Assembly (NCBI GenBank): GCA_963843275.1
Contig: CAWJJM010000007.1
Coordinates: forward strand, 1-6,518
Source: CAWJJM01 sp963843275
GTDB taxonomy: Bacteria > Acidobacteriota > Thermoanaerobaculia > Multivoradales > JBCCEF01
DNA: 6,518 bases
Reading direction: 5' to 3'
Part shown: positions 1-5,120 of the stretch, in pieces
Layout: every line of letters begins with the position of its first letter
Numbering within the stretch: the stretch's first letter is position 1
Position numbers and translations under genes: made by a program
Notes under the pieces: generated by a model
What the model was told of the DNA's origin: nothing
The model's input: only the letters and a program-made list of their open reading frames with translations
The model's database searches: none

Positions 1-669
1 TGCCGAGCTTCTGTAGAGCTCCCAGTCGCTCTCCAGCGCGACGCGCGCGGTGTACTCGGTGGTGGTGAAGGCGGCGGTCGCCGAGCCGGCCGTCGAGCCG
101 GCCACCAGGCTCCCCGGCGAAGGTGCCGCCGGCAGCTCGTCCTCGGCGCAGGCGAAGCGCTCGGCACCGGCCGTCGCGGCGTCGGCCTCGCGGGCCGCCA
201 GCATCGCCGGGCCCTTCCCGGGCGCACCGCCGAGCGTCCAGATGCCGTCGGCCCGCTGCACGATGCCGCGCACCTCGCCCGAGCCCAGCACCGACAACAC
301 GGCCAGCGAATCGAGGTCGCCGGCGACGCGGCCCCGGAAATAGGCGTTGTCGCGCGGCGCCGGCAGCGTCGTCTCGCCGCCGGCGCCGTGGACGACGATC
401 TTCGCCCGCGGTGCCCACACCTCGAAGCGCATGAGCTCGAGCGCCTCCGCCGGTGCGTCGGCCGCCAGCTCGACGCCGGAGACGAACAGCCGGCCGCCCA
501 GCGGCAGCTGCCGGGCGGTGGCGGCCAGGTCGCCGAGGGAGCGGGCGTCGGCGAGGGCCTCGGGAGCGGAGCCGGGCGGAACCTGGGCCGCGGCCGAGGT
601 GGCCGCGGAGGCGACCACGCAGACGGCGGCCAGGAACGGGAAGGAGCACAGGCGGACAGCTTTCGGCAT
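1..669 (-). CDS. Secreted protein, N-terminal part; probable reprolysin-like (M12) zinc metalloprotease
   Basis: The frame opens at ATG (669-667) and stays open to the left edge, so only 223 residues are visible and the C-terminal part lies outside the window. The N-terminus is a typical signal peptide: MPKAVR, a hydrophobic stretch at about residues 7-23, then an Ala-rich cleavage region (SAAAQ, about 25-29), so export is expected. The mature part contains FEVWAP (about 82-87), IVVHGAGG (91-98), FRGRVAG (about 111-117), a DSLAVLSV stretch, a VRGIV motif, and EYTARVALESDWELY close to the window edge. From memory of the family, this order (a pro-region with a FRGxVAGdpdS motif, then 'ARVAIETDYELY') precedes a reprolysin-like Zn-protease domain. 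The diagnostic HExxHxxGxxH site is not in the window, so the enzyme call is inference. The Shine-Dalgarno is weak (GGGG about 7 nt upstream). It lies downstream of hrpB on the same strand, 88 bp away, probably with its own promoter. Confidence 0.6.
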   Translation of the reverse strand, partial: MPKAVRLCSFPFLAAVCVVASAATSAAAQVPPGSAPEALADARSLGDLAATARQLPLGGRLFVSGVELAADAPAEALELMRFEVWAPRAKIVVHGAGGETTLPAPRDNAYFRGRVAGDLDSLAVLSVLGSGEVRGIVQRADGIWTLGGAPGKGPAMLAAREADAATAGAERFACAEDELPAAPSPGSLVAGSTAGSATAAFTTTEYTARVALESDWELYRSSA

Positions 670-728
670 GGACGACCCCAGTTCAGCGGCTGCTCGATCG
701 ACGAACAGCGCAATTCAATCGATGCAAA

Positions 729-746
729 AGCATGATAGATCATGCT
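729..746. promoter_or_regulatory. Perfect palindrome AGCATGAT-AG-ATCATGCT between hrpB and the secreted-protein gene
   Basis: Two perfect 8-bp arms (729-736 and 739-746) flank a 2-bp centre, in the only AT-rich patch of this part of the window. The symmetry and short centre suit a dimeric DNA-binding protein. On the minus strand the palindrome contains TATCAT, a possible -10 box for the gene starting at 669, which would make this an operator over a promoter. Alternatively, read as RNA on the minus strand it gives a 7-bp stem with a UCUA loop followed by UUUU, 12 nt after the hrpB stop, so a weak hrpB terminator is also possible. Confidence 0.4.
732..737 (-). promoter_or_regulatory. Possible -10 box (TATCAT) for the secreted-protein gene
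   Basis: On the minus strand TATCAT matches TATAAT at five of six positions and would give a transcript with a leader of roughly 55 nt before the ATG at 669. It resembles the TATCCT and TATCGT boxes proposed upstream of the two plus-strand genes. No good -35 hexamer is visible at 16-18 nt, so this is a weak call. Confidence 0.25.
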
Positions 747-757
747 GAGTCGTCATT

Positions 758-1984
758 CTATCGCCTTCGCCCCGGGCGGCGCTGCGCGGGTGCGGCGAGC
801 GGGTCCTCCGGCCAGGCGTGCTTGGGGTAGCGGCCGGCGAGCTCCTTGCGCACCTCGGGGTAGGTGTTGCGCCAGAAGCTCGCCAGGTCGTCGGTGACCT
901 GCTGCGGCCGCATGTTGGGGGCGAGCAGGTGGAGCAGCACCGGCACGCGGCCGGCGGCGACGCGCGGCGTCTCGGCGGCGCCGAACATCTCCTGGATGCG
1001 CACCGCCAGCACCGGTGGGCGCCCCGGCTCGTAGGTGAGGCGGATCCGGCTGCCGCTGGGCACCTCCAGGCGCTCCGGAGCCTCACGCTCGAGGGCGGCG
1101 AGGGAGCGGTGGTCGAGCATGCCGCGCAACACGTCGACGAGCGGTGCGCGGCGCAGCTCGTCGAAGGAGCGGCGCCCCTGCGCCAGGGCCGGCAGCAAGG
1201 CCGCCAGCTCGGCGTCGCCGAAGCGCGGCAGCGCGAGCTCGGGGCGCTCCGCGGCCAGCCAGCGCAAGCGGGCGAGGAAGGAGGCGGCCGGCTCCTCGTC
1301 CAGCGGCAGGGCGGCGGCGAGGTCGGTCGCCGCGGCGGCGGCCAGCACCCGCGACGCCTCGGCGGCCAGCTCGCCGCGCACCGGCACCTCGTCCTCGGCC
1401 AGCACCAGGTCCTCGTAGCGGCTGCGGCGAACGGCCACCACACGCCGGCGACGGGGGTCGAGCTCGACCTCGGTCGCCGTCGTCCGCCGCGCGGCGGGCA
1501 GCCAGGCGCGCTCGACGGCGGAGGCGATCCACACCCGCGCCTCGCCGCCGCCGGCCCCGCCCGCCGCACTGCCGTCGCCCCCGGTCCCGCGACCGGTGCG
1601 CTCGGTCAGCTCCACCGCCACGAACAGCTCCGCGTCGCGCACCGCCGAGGTGTCGGCCAGCTCGACGCCGCGGCCGCCCACCATCACCGCCCGCCGCGAG
1701 CCCGCTTCGCGGCGCCGGCAAAGGCGGTCCGGGAACGCCGCGAGCACCGCCCGCAGCACCGCCTCCTCGGCCCCCACCCCGCCCGACCCCGACGAGCCGC
1801 CGCCATCCCCACCGACCCGCCCTGAGGAGCCGCCCCTGCCCCCACCGACCCGCCCTGAGGAGCCGCCCCCGCCCCCACCGACCCGCCCTGAGGAGCCGCC
1901 CCCGCCCCCACCGACCCGCCCTGAGGAGCCGCCCCCGCCCCCACCGACCCGCCCTGAGGAGCCGCCCCCGCCCCCACCGACCCG
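758..1984 (-). CDS. hrpB: ATP-dependent helicase HrpB, C-terminal part in the shifted frame
   Basis: This frame holds the rest of hrpB and ends at TAG (760-758). After more SSGRVGGGGGG repeats it enters sequence typical of the HrpB C-terminal domain: AFPDRLCRRRE, then VMVGGRGVELAD, VWIASAVERAWLP, and near the end IRLTYEPGRPPVLAVRIQEM, VLLHLLAPNMRPQQVTDDLA, FWRNTYPEVRKEL and GRYPKHAWPEDP. The last blocks are the best conserved signature of the family outside the helicase core and are intact. Adding one base at 1984-1987 joins this frame to the helicase core and gives one 976-codon gene. If the deletion is real, the first in-frame ATG inside the domain is at 1684-1682, overlapping the stop of the upstream frame, and would give a separate fragment of 308 residues starting MVGGRGVELAD. 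That start lies after the beginning of the conserved domain (AFPDRL), so the fragment would lack the domain's first strand. The absence of stops and the strong conservation argue that the gene decayed only recently or is not truly broken. Confidence 0.8.
   Translation of the reverse strand, partial: RVGGGGGGSSGRVGGGGGGSSGRVGGGGGGSSGRVGGGGGGSSGRVGGGRGGSSGRVGGDGGGSSGSGGVGAEEAVLRAVLAAFPDRLCRRREAGSRRAVMVGGRGVELADTSAVRDAELFVAVELTERTGRGTGGDGSAAGGAGGGEARVWIASAVERAWLPAARRTTATEVELDPRRRRVVAVRRSRYEDLVLAEDEVPVRGELAAEASRVLAAAAATDLAAALPLDEEPAASFLARLRWLAAERPELALPRFGDAELAALLPALAQGRRSFDELRRAPLVDVLRGMLDHRSLAALEREAPERLEVPSGSRIRLTYEPGRPPVLAVRIQEMFGAAETPRVAAGRVPVLLHLLAPNMRPQQVTDDLASFWRNTYPEVRKELAGRYPKHAWPEDPLAAPAQRRPGRRR
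1682..1686 (-). other. Overlapping stop/start TGATG linking the two hrpB frames
   Basis: On the minus strand the TGA that ends the shifted helicase-core frame (1686-1684) shares its last base with an ATG (1684-1682) in the C-terminal-domain frame, preceded in that frame by GTG. TGATG is the classic arrangement for termination-reinitiation. GGCGGGCGG just upstream is G-rich but not a clear Shine-Dalgarno. It may be coincidence. Confidence 0.5.
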
Positions 1985-3687
1985 CCTGAGGAGCCGCCCC
2001 CGCCCCCACCGACCCGCCCTGAGGAGCCGCCCCCGCCCCCACCGATCTGCCCTGAGGAGCCGCCGGAGGCGGCGTCTCGAAGGGCCGGCAGCCGCGCCGC
2101 CATCGCCGCCAGCTGGTCGCGGGCGCGCAGCACGAACCGCGCCGCCCCGGGGTCGAGGCCCTCCGTCCAGGCTCCGCCGGCCGCGAAGCGCTCGACCGCG
2201 TCGGCGGCGTCCAGCAGGTCGGAGCGCGAGTGGCGGGCCGGGCCGTCGCCGCGCCGCCGGCGCAGCGGGAAGCGCTCGGCCAGCAGCGCCGCCGCCAGGG
2301 CCGCCGCCCGCGGCTGGCCGAGCTCGTGCCCCGCGGCGAGCAGGCGGGCGAGGCGAGGGTGGGCCGGCAGCGCCGCCATCGCCCGGCCGAGCTCGGTCAC
2401 CCCTTGCCCGCCGACCGCACCGAGGCGCCGCAGCAGCTCCGTGGCCGCGTCGAGCGCCGCCGGCTCCGGTGCCTCGAACCAGGGGAAGGCGGCGAGGTCG
2501 GACTCCCCCCAGGCGAGGAGCTGCAGCGCGGCGCCGGCGAGGTCGACGCGGGCGATCTCCGGCGTCTCGCGCTCCGCCAGGCCGCGGTGCTCGTGCTCGC
2601 TCCACAGGCGCAGGCAGCGGCCCGGCCCGAGGCGTCCGGCACGGCCGGCGCGTTGCGTCGCCGAAGCGCGGCTGATGCGCGCCAGCTCGAGGCGGTCGAG
2701 ACCGGAGGCGGGGTCGAAGCGCAGCACCCGCGCCCAGCCGGAGTCGACCACCCCTTCGATGCCCTCGAGGGTCACCGAGCTCTCGGCGACGTTGGTGGCG
2801 AGCACCACCCGGCGGCGCGCGGCGGGGGAGAGCACCGCGTCCTGCTCGGCCGGCGGCAGGTCGCCGTAGAGCGGCGCCACCAGCAGGCCGTGCTCGGCGA
2901 GCGGCGCCAGCTCGTCGGCGACGCGGTGGATCTCGCCGACGCCGGGGAGGAAGCACAGCACGTCGCCGTCCACCGCCTGCAGCATGCGGCGCACGCCGTA
3001 GGCCGCCAGCGCCGCGATGTCGGCCGGCCGGGCGGCGCCGGGGGTGGCGTCGACGGCGCGCAGCCGGCGGTCCGTGGGGTCCAGCCACTCGATCTCCACC
3101 GGGTACAGGAACCCCTCGCTGTCGACCGCCGGGCAGCCGCCGGCACCGCCGCCGAGAAAGGCCTGGAGCGGCGCCGGGTCGAGGGTGGCGGACATCGCCG
3201 CCAGCCGCAGGTCGGGGCGCACCTCGCCGCGCACCCGCCGCGCCATGGCCAGCGCCAGGTCGGCCTGCAGCGAGCGCTCGTGGAGCTCGTCGAAGAGCAC
3301 CGCGCCGACGCCGTCGAGGAACGGGTCGGCCTGCAGCCGCTGCACCAGGATGCCTTCGGTGACCACCAGCACCCGGGTGTCGGCGCCGGCGCGGCGGTCG
3401 AAACGCACCTGGTAGCCGACCTCGCGGCCGAGCCGCCAGCCGTTCTGCTCGGCGTTCTCCTCGGCCATGCGGCGGGCGGCGGCGCGGGCGGCGATGCGCC
3501 GCGGCTCGAGCATCACCACCTGGCGGTGCGCGCCGCCGATCTCGTCGAGGAGCGCCGCCACCGCCGGCGGCACGCGCGTCGTCTTGCCCGCGCCGGTGGG
3601 CGCCCGCACCACCACCGCGCCGGCGTCGCGCAGGGCGCCGGTGATGCGCGGCAGGACCGGGTCGATGGGCAGCGGTGTCGTGGGCAT
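1684..3687 (-). CDS. hrpB: ATP-dependent helicase HrpB, N-terminal helicase-core part (frameshifted in its linker)
   Basis: This DEAH-box superfamily 2 helicase carries every core motif. Walker A TGAGKTT is at residues 31-37, DELH at 133-136, SAT at 166-168, motif V TNVAESSVT at 298-306 and motif VI QRAGRAGR at 345-352. A helical region follows to about residue 540. The N-terminus (LPIDPVLPRITGALR before the P-loop) matches the family, which supports the ATG at 3687; no clear Shine-Dalgarno is visible. From residue 541 the protein enters a Gly/Ser repeat of 11-residue units (SSGRVGGGGGG). At codon 568 (1984-1986) one base is missing from a C run on the plus strand. The frame then reads GGSVGAGAAPQ repeats plus unrelated residues and ends at TGA (1686-1684), giving 667 residues of which about 568 are native. 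The normal C-terminal domain continues in the next frame (758-1984). Canonical HrpB is about 820 residues; the repaired gene would encode 976. HrpB is an RNA-helicase-like protein, best known from proteobacteria, with a poorly defined cellular role. Confidence 0.9.
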   Translation of the reverse strand: MPTTPLPIDPVLPRITGALRDAGAVVVRAPTGAGKTTRVPPAVAALLDEIGGAHRQVVMLEPRRIAARAAARRMAEENAEQNGWRLGREVGYQVRFDRRAGADTRVLVVTEGILVQRLQADPFLDGVGAVLFDELHERSLQADLALAMARRVRGEVRPDLRLAAMSATLDPAPLQAFLGGGAGGCPAVDSEGFLYPVEIEWLDPTDRRLRAVDATPGAARPADIAALAAYGVRRMLQAVDGDVLCFLPGVGEIHRVADELAPLAEHGLLVAPLYGDLPPAEQDAVLSPAARRRVVLATNVAESSVTLEGIEGVVDSGWARVLRFDPASGLDRLELARISRASATQRAGRAGRLGPGRCLRLWSEHEHRGLAERETPEIARVDLAGAALQLLAWGESDLAAFPWFEAPEPAALDAATELLRRLGAVGGQGVTELGRAMAALPAHPRLARLLAAGHELGQPRAAALAAALLAERFPLRRRRGDGPARHSRSDLLDAADAVERFAAGGAWTEGLDPGAARFVLRARDQLAAMAARLPALRDAASGGSSGQIGGGGGGSSGRVGGGGGGSSGGSVGAGAAPQGGSVGAGAAPQGGSVGAGAAPQGGSVGAGAAPQGGSVGAGAAPQGGSVGMAAARRGRAGWGPRRRCCGRCSRRSRTAFAGAAKRARGGR
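1791..2064. repeat. 33-bp tandem repeat array (8 units plus a partial) in the hrpB linker
   Basis: On the plus strand each unit starts GAGGAGCCG and ends GACCCGCCCT. Boundaries are 1791-1823, 1824-1856, 1857-1889, 1890-1922, 1923-1955, 1956-1987, 1988-2020 and 2021-2053, with a partial unit at 2054-2064. Units 3, 4, 5 and 7 are identical and unit 6 differs from them only by a missing C (32 bp). The end units have diverged: the first has GCCGCCATCCCC, the second CCCCTGCCCCC, the eighth GATCTGCCCT. Homogeneous middle and diverged edges indicate expansion by slippage or unequal recombination. On the hrpB strand one unit encodes SSGRVGGGGGG. The array sits between the helical region and the C-terminal domain, where a flexible linker should tolerate length change. 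It adds about 90 residues and probably accounts for most of the excess length over typical HrpB. Confidence 0.95.
1984..1987 (-). other. Single-base deletion (frameshift) in the sixth repeat unit
   Basis: Most other units of the array read ...CCCGCCCTGAGG at their junction; here the plus strand reads CCCGCCTGAGG, one C short. On the hrpB strand codon 568 becomes GGC instead of GGG and all later codons shift. Restoring the base joins the helicase-core frame exactly to the C-terminal frame. It could be a true mutation or an error in a G/C homopolymer of a repeat. Confidence 0.9.
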
Positions 3688-3750
3688 GGGACGGGGGGGC
3701 GGTGGCCGGGCTGACCTACGCCGAGCTGGAGATGCCGGGCGGAGTCAGGG

Positions 3751-3756
3751 TATCGT
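3751..3756 (+). promoter_or_regulatory. Possible -10 box (TATCGT) for the small CxxC protein gene
   Basis: TATCGT lies about 60 bp before the ATG at 3816 in the 128-bp divergent gap between hrpB and this gene (3688-3815). It matches TATAAT at four of six positions and no convincing -35 is seen. The hrpB side of the same gap has no clear Shine-Dalgarno and only a very weak TAGGTC (minus strand, 3717-3712) that might act as a -10. Confidence 0.25.
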
Positions 3757-3802
3757 CTCGCTGAACCGGACCGGACCGACCCCCGTATTCCCTGGCAACT
3801 CC

Positions 3803-3810
3803 GAGAGAGG
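3803..3810 (+). promoter_or_regulatory. Ribosome binding site GAGAGAGG
   Basis: This purine-rich Shine-Dalgarno stands 5 nt before the ATG at 3816 and fixes that start. It is the only clear one in the window; the other genes have weak or no such site. Confidence 0.7.
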
Positions 3811-3815
3811 ACCTG

Positions 3816-4226
3816 ATGCCCGACGCCCGGCGCCCCATCGAACGTCTGATCCTCGTCTACGGCGCCGACTCCGGGCGCCTCAACGCCCTGGTCGACAGCG
3901 CCCGCAAGCTGCTGCGCATCAAGGGATGCTCGCTGTGCGCGATCACCCACGGCCTGGCCGGGGAGCGCAGCGAGTGGAGCGAGTGCCGGGAGGCGTTCGG
4001 CGTGCCGGTGGAGACCTACCACCGCGACGAGATGCCGGACGACGTCGCCGCGCTGGTCGGCGCGGCTCTGCCGGCGGTGCTGGCGGCGGACGGCGACGGC
4101 CTGCAGCTCCTGATGGGTCCCGAGGTGCTCGACCGCCTGCACGGCGACATCGCCGATTTCCGCGGCCGCCTGGTCACCCACGCCGCCATGAAGGGCCTGT
4201 CGCTGCCGCCGCGTACCGACACCTAG
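3816..4226 (+). CDS. Uncharacterised small protein with CxxC motif
   Basis: A 136-residue, probably soluble cytoplasmic protein without signal peptide or membrane segment. The start is supported by the Shine-Dalgarno and by a short lead-in (MPDARRPIER) to the first strand. Visible features are LILVYGADSGRLNALVDSAR (11-30), a hydrophobic strand then a helix; CSLC (38-41), a CxxC pair; AITHG (42-46); a Trp at 54; and YHRDEMP (68-74), a polar cluster of His, Arg, Asp and Glu. The second half (76-128) is Ala/Leu-rich helix and strand, ending VTHAAMKGLSL. I recall similar short proteins in several phyla with the 'ILVYNADSG...C.LC..TYG...W...HRDEF' pattern, none with a firm function. CxxC plus acidic/His residues would suit metal binding or thiol redox chemistry, but this is inference. 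It is divergent from hrpB and ends 254 bp before marC, so it looks monocistronic. Confidence 0.75.
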   Translation: MPDARRPIERLILVYGADSGRLNALVDSARKLLRIKGCSLCAITHGLAGERSEWSECREAFGVPVETYHRDEMPDDVAALVGAALPAVLAADGDGLQLLMGPEVLDRLHGDIADFRGRLVTHAAMKGLSLPPRTDT

Positions 4227-4250
4227 GGCGGACGGCCTGCCGGCGGTGGG

Positions 4251-4280
4251 CAAAAAGAAACGCGGGATCGAGATCCCGCG
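4251..4280 (-). terminator. Intrinsic terminator acting on the minus strand
   Basis: A perfect hairpin CGCGGGAT-CGAG-ATCCCGCG (4261-4280; 8-bp stem, 4-nt loop) is followed, reading the minus strand, by TTTCTTTTTG (4260-4251), a good U-tract. Reading the plus strand the hairpin is followed by GTGGGGGAGG, so it would be poor at ending the small-protein transcript. The nearest annotated minus-strand gene upstream is the transporter ending at 5121, with marC between on the other strand, so the terminator has no obvious client. Confidence 0.6.
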
Positions 4281-4293
4281 GTGGGGGAGGAGA

Positions 4294-4433
4294 GGAGAAA
4301 TGCCGACCCGAGCGGAACGGAGGACCGGTGAGGGGCACGAGGCCGCCCGCGCCGCTCGGGCTTGCTGAGGCGTTTCCAGAAGATGTAGTGCGTGGCGACC
4401 TCCAGAAGGTGACACTCCCGGCGAGGTTTCTCC
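4294..4433 (-). other. Possible structured RNA region upstream of the orphan terminator
   Basis: Two nested perfect inverted repeats lie here. GGAGAAA (4294-4300) pairs with TTTCTCC (4427-4433), and CCCGAGCGG (4307-4315) pairs with CCGCTCGGG (4352-4360). Read on the minus strand they give an outer closing stem and an inner 9-bp stem, followed 13 nt later by the terminator hairpin. No credible open reading frame fits: the open frame across it has no start nearby and runs through the terminator. A small RNA is plausible but unproven, and no known family is recognised. The surrounding gap 4227-4480 holds nothing else except the marC promoter candidate. Confidence 0.25.
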
Positions 4434-4462
4434 GCCTCCGTTCCGGCGGCGCCTCCTCCCGG

Positions 4463-4471
4463 TGCTATCCT
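4463..4471 (+). promoter_or_regulatory. Extended -10 promoter (TGC TATCCT) for marC
   Basis: TATCCT (4466-4471) is preceded by TGC, the extended -10 signature, and ends 9 nt before the GTG at 4481. Transcription would begin at or almost at the start codon. No strong -35 is seen, which an extended -10 can tolerate. The absence of a Shine-Dalgarno before the GTG agrees with a leaderless message. Confidence 0.4.
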
Positions 4472-4480
4472 GCCGCTCCC

Positions 4481-5083
4481 GTGAGCGCCTACGTCGAGTC
4501 GTTCCTGCCGTTGTTCGTCGCCATCAACCTGCCCGGGATCCTGCCGATCTTCCTCGGCCTGACCGAAGGGGCGACCCTCGCCCAGCGCCGGCGCCTGGTG
4601 GTGCAGGCGCTGGTCACCGCCGCCGGCGTCTCGCTGCTCATCCTGTTCGCAGGCCAGATCATCTTCCGGGTCATGGGCATCACGGTCAACGACCTGCGGG
4701 TGGGCGGCGGCCTGATCCTCCTCACCCTGTCGATCGCCGACCTGATCTTCGGCGACTACCGCCGCCGCGACCCGACCGGCGGCCTGACCGAGGGCAGCTC
4801 GGTGGGCATCGTGCCGCTGGGCATCCCGCTGATCGTCGGTCCGGCGGCGATCACCACCATCCTGGTGTCGCAGCAGAGCCACGGCTATCTGCCCACCCTG
4901 GTCGGCCTGGCGGCCAACCTGGTGCTGGTCTTCGTCGGTCTCGCCCTCGGGCCGTGGGTCACCCGCCTGTTCGGCAACGCGGTGGCCACGGCGGTGGCCA
5001 AGGTCGCCAGCCTGTTCCTCGCCGCCATCGCCGTCGCCATGATCCGCGCCGGCGTCCTCGCCTTCATCGCCGCGGCGCGCTGA
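4481..5083 (+). CDS. MarC family integral membrane protein
   Basis: A 200-residue inner-membrane protein of the MarC/UPF0056 family, whose usual length is about 190-220. It opens in the family style (SFLPLFVAINLPGILPIFLGLT, then a short QRRR loop) and carries the conserved segment VPLGIPLIVGPAAITTIL (111-128). Six membrane segments are expected at about 5-25, 40-62, 72-92, 106-128, 138-160 and 170-197. The loop between segments 3 and 4 is polar (FGDYRRRDPTGGLTEG). The same frame stays open far upstream, so the start rests on homology: GTG at 4481 puts the first membrane helix where the family has it. MarC was once linked to multiple antibiotic resistance in E. coli, but that role was not upheld and the substrate is unknown. 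The gene converges on the transporter gene, 37 bp away; a GCCGC/GCGGC hairpin in that gap (5096-5113) lacks a U-tract. Confidence 0.9.
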   Translation: MSAYVESFLPLFVAINLPGILPIFLGLTEGATLAQRRRLVVQALVTAAGVSLLILFAGQIIFRVMGITVNDLRVGGGLILLTLSIADLIFGDYRRRDPTGGLTEGSSVGIVPLGIPLIVGPAAITTILVSQQSHGYLPTLVGLAANLVLVFVGLALGPWVTRLFGNAVATAVAKVASLFLAAIAVAMIRAGVLAFIAAAR

Positions 5084-5120
5084 GCGCCTGTGAATGCCGC
5101 CCTGCTGCGCGGCGACGGGC

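Noticed and set aside
818..1825. Plus-strand 335-codon frame
   Set aside because: It is the complement of the conserved HrpB C-terminal domain and has a His/Arg/Gly-rich translation typical of shadow frames in high-GC DNA.
1791..2064. CRISPR array
   Set aside because: The units are contiguous 33-bp tandem copies without unique spacers and they lie inside a coding region.
1596..2675. Plus-strand proline-rich reading frame (PPPPPPTRPEE repeats)
   Set aside because: It is antisense to hrpB and exists because the GC-rich repeat is open in every frame; its flanks resemble no protein and hrpB has clear domain homology on the other strand.
3513..4415. 300-codon minus-strand frame from GTG at 4415
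   Set aside because: It runs antisense through the small CxxC gene and into hrpB, passes through the terminator hairpin, and its translation is low-complexity without recognisable domains.
3467..4480. Long N-terminal extension of the MarC frame
   Set aside because: The frame is open by GC bias but overlaps hrpB and the small CxxC gene, and MarC homology begins at the GTG at 4481.
4223..4882. Minus-strand frame of 219 codons covering the intergenic region
   Set aside because: It begins antisense inside marC, has no start near the intergenic part, and reads through the terminator before stopping.
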